NCBI GenBank assembly: GCA_019614645.1
Contig: JABWDB010000017.1
Span: 682,001-746,000 of the forward strand
Direction: 5' to 3'
From: Stratiolaelaps scimitus
Taxonomy: Eukaryota > Arthropoda > Arachnida > Mesostigmata > Laelapidae
DNA: 64,000 nt
The position numbers and the translations under genes were made by a program. This document shows, piece after piece, positions 62,479 through 64,000 of this stretch. Under the pieces are notes generated by a model. The model was not told where the DNA came from, did not search any database, and saw only the letters and a list, made by a program, of their open reading frames with translations. How positions within the stretch are numbered: the stretch's first letter is position 1; the number at the start of each line of letters is the position of its first letter.

Positions 62479-63184
62479 CCTTGTAAAAGTGTACCTAGCT
62501 AACTGACTCTCGATGCGGTTATCGAAGACGATTCTGCAACGCGCACAACGCCGGTCAGCGGAGCTGACCCGACCCGACTCGATCAGACGAGACAACCAGT
62601 GTGCTTGTCTGGCCGGGTAGACTAAGCGTACCTGGGCCAGATGGCTGGAGGACACTCCTCTGAATGGGGTAATCAGTCGGCGCGTCGGCTGGTTGACGCC
62701 GCCGGATCGGGAAACAACGAGAGAACAACGCCAAAGAAGGGACGTCGTGGTGACGCTAACGTGAAACGATGAGATCGCCGATGGCTCGGCTGACGACGAA
62801 TCGAGCGCTGGCAGCGCTGCGATTGATTGAAAGATGGACAGAAAATGAAACACCCGAACTGCTGAAAAGAAAGGATTTCCTTTTCGTGCTGTGCTGCTGC
62901 TGCTGCTGTTTCAAGACGCCGCTCTCAGTGGTCACAAACACTTTAGGCGGGGCTGATCGAGCCATCAACAGTTGATTTCGTCAATTTCCCTAACGTCGGC
63001 GTCACATTATCCCTTTAGTACTGCTTGTACTGCTTCATATTTGTGTACGTTTGGGATATCAGTGGGAAATCTGGCCAAATCCGGACGCCGTCTCGTACAG
63101 CCGTGATAGAAAGAGTTCTGCAAAACGTTTTCGAATGATGTTTCTTGCCGTCTACGTCACATGTTTATTCTATATTCTTTTTAG

Positions 63185-63256
63185 AAAGGCAATTCTTTCG
63201 CAATACTTGAGAAGGGCAAGCTCACGCTAACAGTACCATCTCATTGGAAGCCGGTG
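63185..63256 (+). CDS. Exon E4 of the host gene (72 nt, symmetric phase 0)
   Basis: A 72-nt exon with a very good acceptor (TTTATTCTATATTCTTTTTAG ends at 63184) and donor GTG|GTGAGG at 63257. Entered in phase 0, as E3 requires, it reads 24 codons without a stop and leaves in phase 0. The peptide starts with KGNSFAILEKGKLTLTV and ends with a Trp-containing HWKP stretch, suggesting alternating beta-type residues rather than the helices of E1 and E2. Neighbouring sequence is AT-rich, whereas the exon uses mixed codons. Together E1-E4 give about 151 uninterrupted residues without a single cysteine. Family not recognised. Confidence 0.7.
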
Positions 63257-63865
63257 GTGAGGAAATGGCGAAGCCGTGCATCACCATCATATGGGGGCTT
63301 TTAGGGGGCATTGCTCGCCTAAGATGCCGGCTCGCCAGCAGCAGCCGGGCGTGCGGTTAATAAGTGAATGCTAGTTAAATTAGCCCCTCCCCCCCCCAAC
63401 TGTGTCCGCCACCACCCTTCGCGGCGGAGATATGGAGTCCTGGGGAGGTAGGACCTCTGCCGGCATAGATTGCACTCTGGCGTGGTGCTGGTTCAAGAAT
63501 CGCTGGTCAACTTCGAGCGCTCGGGTGCGTTAGCCAGCTGTTCGGCCTCGTTGCAGGCGGTGACCTTGCCCCGCGTTAAACCCAGATTTCGGCCGTGGTA
63601 GATGAAGGTTGCCCGCTCGCGCTGCCATTACCGCCGGTAGCACCGCGTTTCGTTGTCTACTTCTTCTTCTAGCACGGTAGTACGGCAGCTACATCTACCG
63701 ATAGTACTCCGAATACTACTTCTGGTAGGGCCATCATACACATGTCGTGTGCCAAACATAACACTGTCACACAGAAAAGAAAATGCATCTACCTCAACGT
63801 TGTCCGTAGCAGACGCCGGCCTCATTTTCTCTCATAGGAGTAATCTGTTTTTTTTTCGTTGGTAG
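63257..63865 (+). other. Sequence after E4: intron 4 or downstream region
   Basis: GC-rich sequence with a C-run near 63390 and a compact GC-rich segment at 63310-63640 that looks repeat-like but that I cannot assign. No frame here has convincing splice sites. It would be intron 4 if E5 is real. Confidence 0.35.
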
Positions 63866-64000
63866 ATGCCAATAACGTTGTACCAACGTTGTACGACTAT
63901 AAATAAATATGGCTATTGTACGATGTGTACCGATCACCGAACCCCCGCCCCAGCACTGGCACCATGTCCTGCATGTGAACTTGATTTATCCTGGGGCCTA
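63866..64000 (+). CDS. Possible exon E5 running off the window (low confidence)
   Basis: A long T-rich tract ends in GGTAG at 63861-63865. The phase-0 frame that E4 would require is open from 63866 to the window end (45 codons). It contains two CxxC pairs (YCTMC and CPACE) spaced about 13 residues apart, reminiscent of a zinc-binding knuckle. Codon use is less biased than in E1-E4 and no donor lies inside the window. A frame this long could be open by chance. Confidence 0.25.
   Translation, partial: MPITLYQRCTTINKYGYCTMCTDHRTPAPALAPCPACELDLSWGL

Larger units (their letters stand above)
59165..63184 (+). other. Inferred intron 3 of the host gene (about 4.0 kb)
   Basis: This lies between the E3 donor and E4 acceptor. 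It holds trinucleotide stretches (GCC/GCT near 59.9-60.4 kb), a G-run at 60552-60565, an AT palindrome near 61070-61100, a CAG/CAA repeat at 61512-61567, GA repeats near 62105-62140 and a GT repeat at 62442-62478. A 251-codon minus-strand frame (62098-62853) crosses several of these repeats and is not accepted as a gene. Confidence 0.55.

Noticed and set aside
62098..62853. 251-codon minus-strand frame
   Set aside because: It crosses GA, GT and T-run repeats (Thr-His and Ser-Leu runs) and has no recognisable domain.
1..64000. CRISPR arrays, rRNA, intact tRNA genes, bacterial-type operons
   Set aside because: None seen; the tandem repeats lack spacer structure and the tRNA-like pieces are incomplete.

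Overview
The window reads as nuclear DNA of an arthropod. The evidence is GT-AG introns with polypyrimidine tracts, a 5'-truncated R1-like non-LTR retrotransposon, decayed mariner transposase copies, and a very high density of (AT)n, (GA)n and (CA)n microsatellites. A chelicerate such as a mite or tick would fit, but nothing here fixes the species. There is no operon structure, rRNA, intact tRNA or CRISPR array, and most open frames are chance frames, many of them running through simple repeats.

The main finding is one split gene on the + strand that spans almost the whole window. Four exons (123-348, 53996-54076, 59091-59164, 63185-63256) each have good splice signals on both sides. Their phases join without a stop (0/1, 1/1, 1/0, 0/0) into about 151 continuous residues. 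The first intron would be about 53.6 kb. The peptide has no cysteine, an Ala-rich stretch and then a helical segment. I do not recognise its family. A weaker fifth exon may start at 63866 and run off the end.

The large intron holds most of the other content. There is a mariner (D,D34D-type) transposase pseudogene at 9330-10216, with a second, shorter copy near 29.1-29.5 kb. A 5'-truncated LINE lies at 33286-34715 on the minus strand, with a poly(A) tail and an imperfect 14-bp target-site duplication. Two diverged copies of another repeat lie at 16.9 and 29.9 kb. Several exon-like segments could belong to nested genes: 15701-15928 (+), 17255-17389 (+, signal-peptide-like), 18925-19086 plus 20090-20339 (+, phase-compatible, weakly Ig-like), 27379-27468 (+), and 52607-52737 (minus strand, strong splice sites). 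These are weaker calls than the host gene.

The rest is intron with GC-rich blocks (about 2.6-3.1, 7.0-8.1, 12.7-14.1, 31.1-32.1 and 36.3-38.0 kb), AT-rich palindromes, short tandem repeats and tRNA-like fragments. No search could be run, so family names rest on motif recognition alone.
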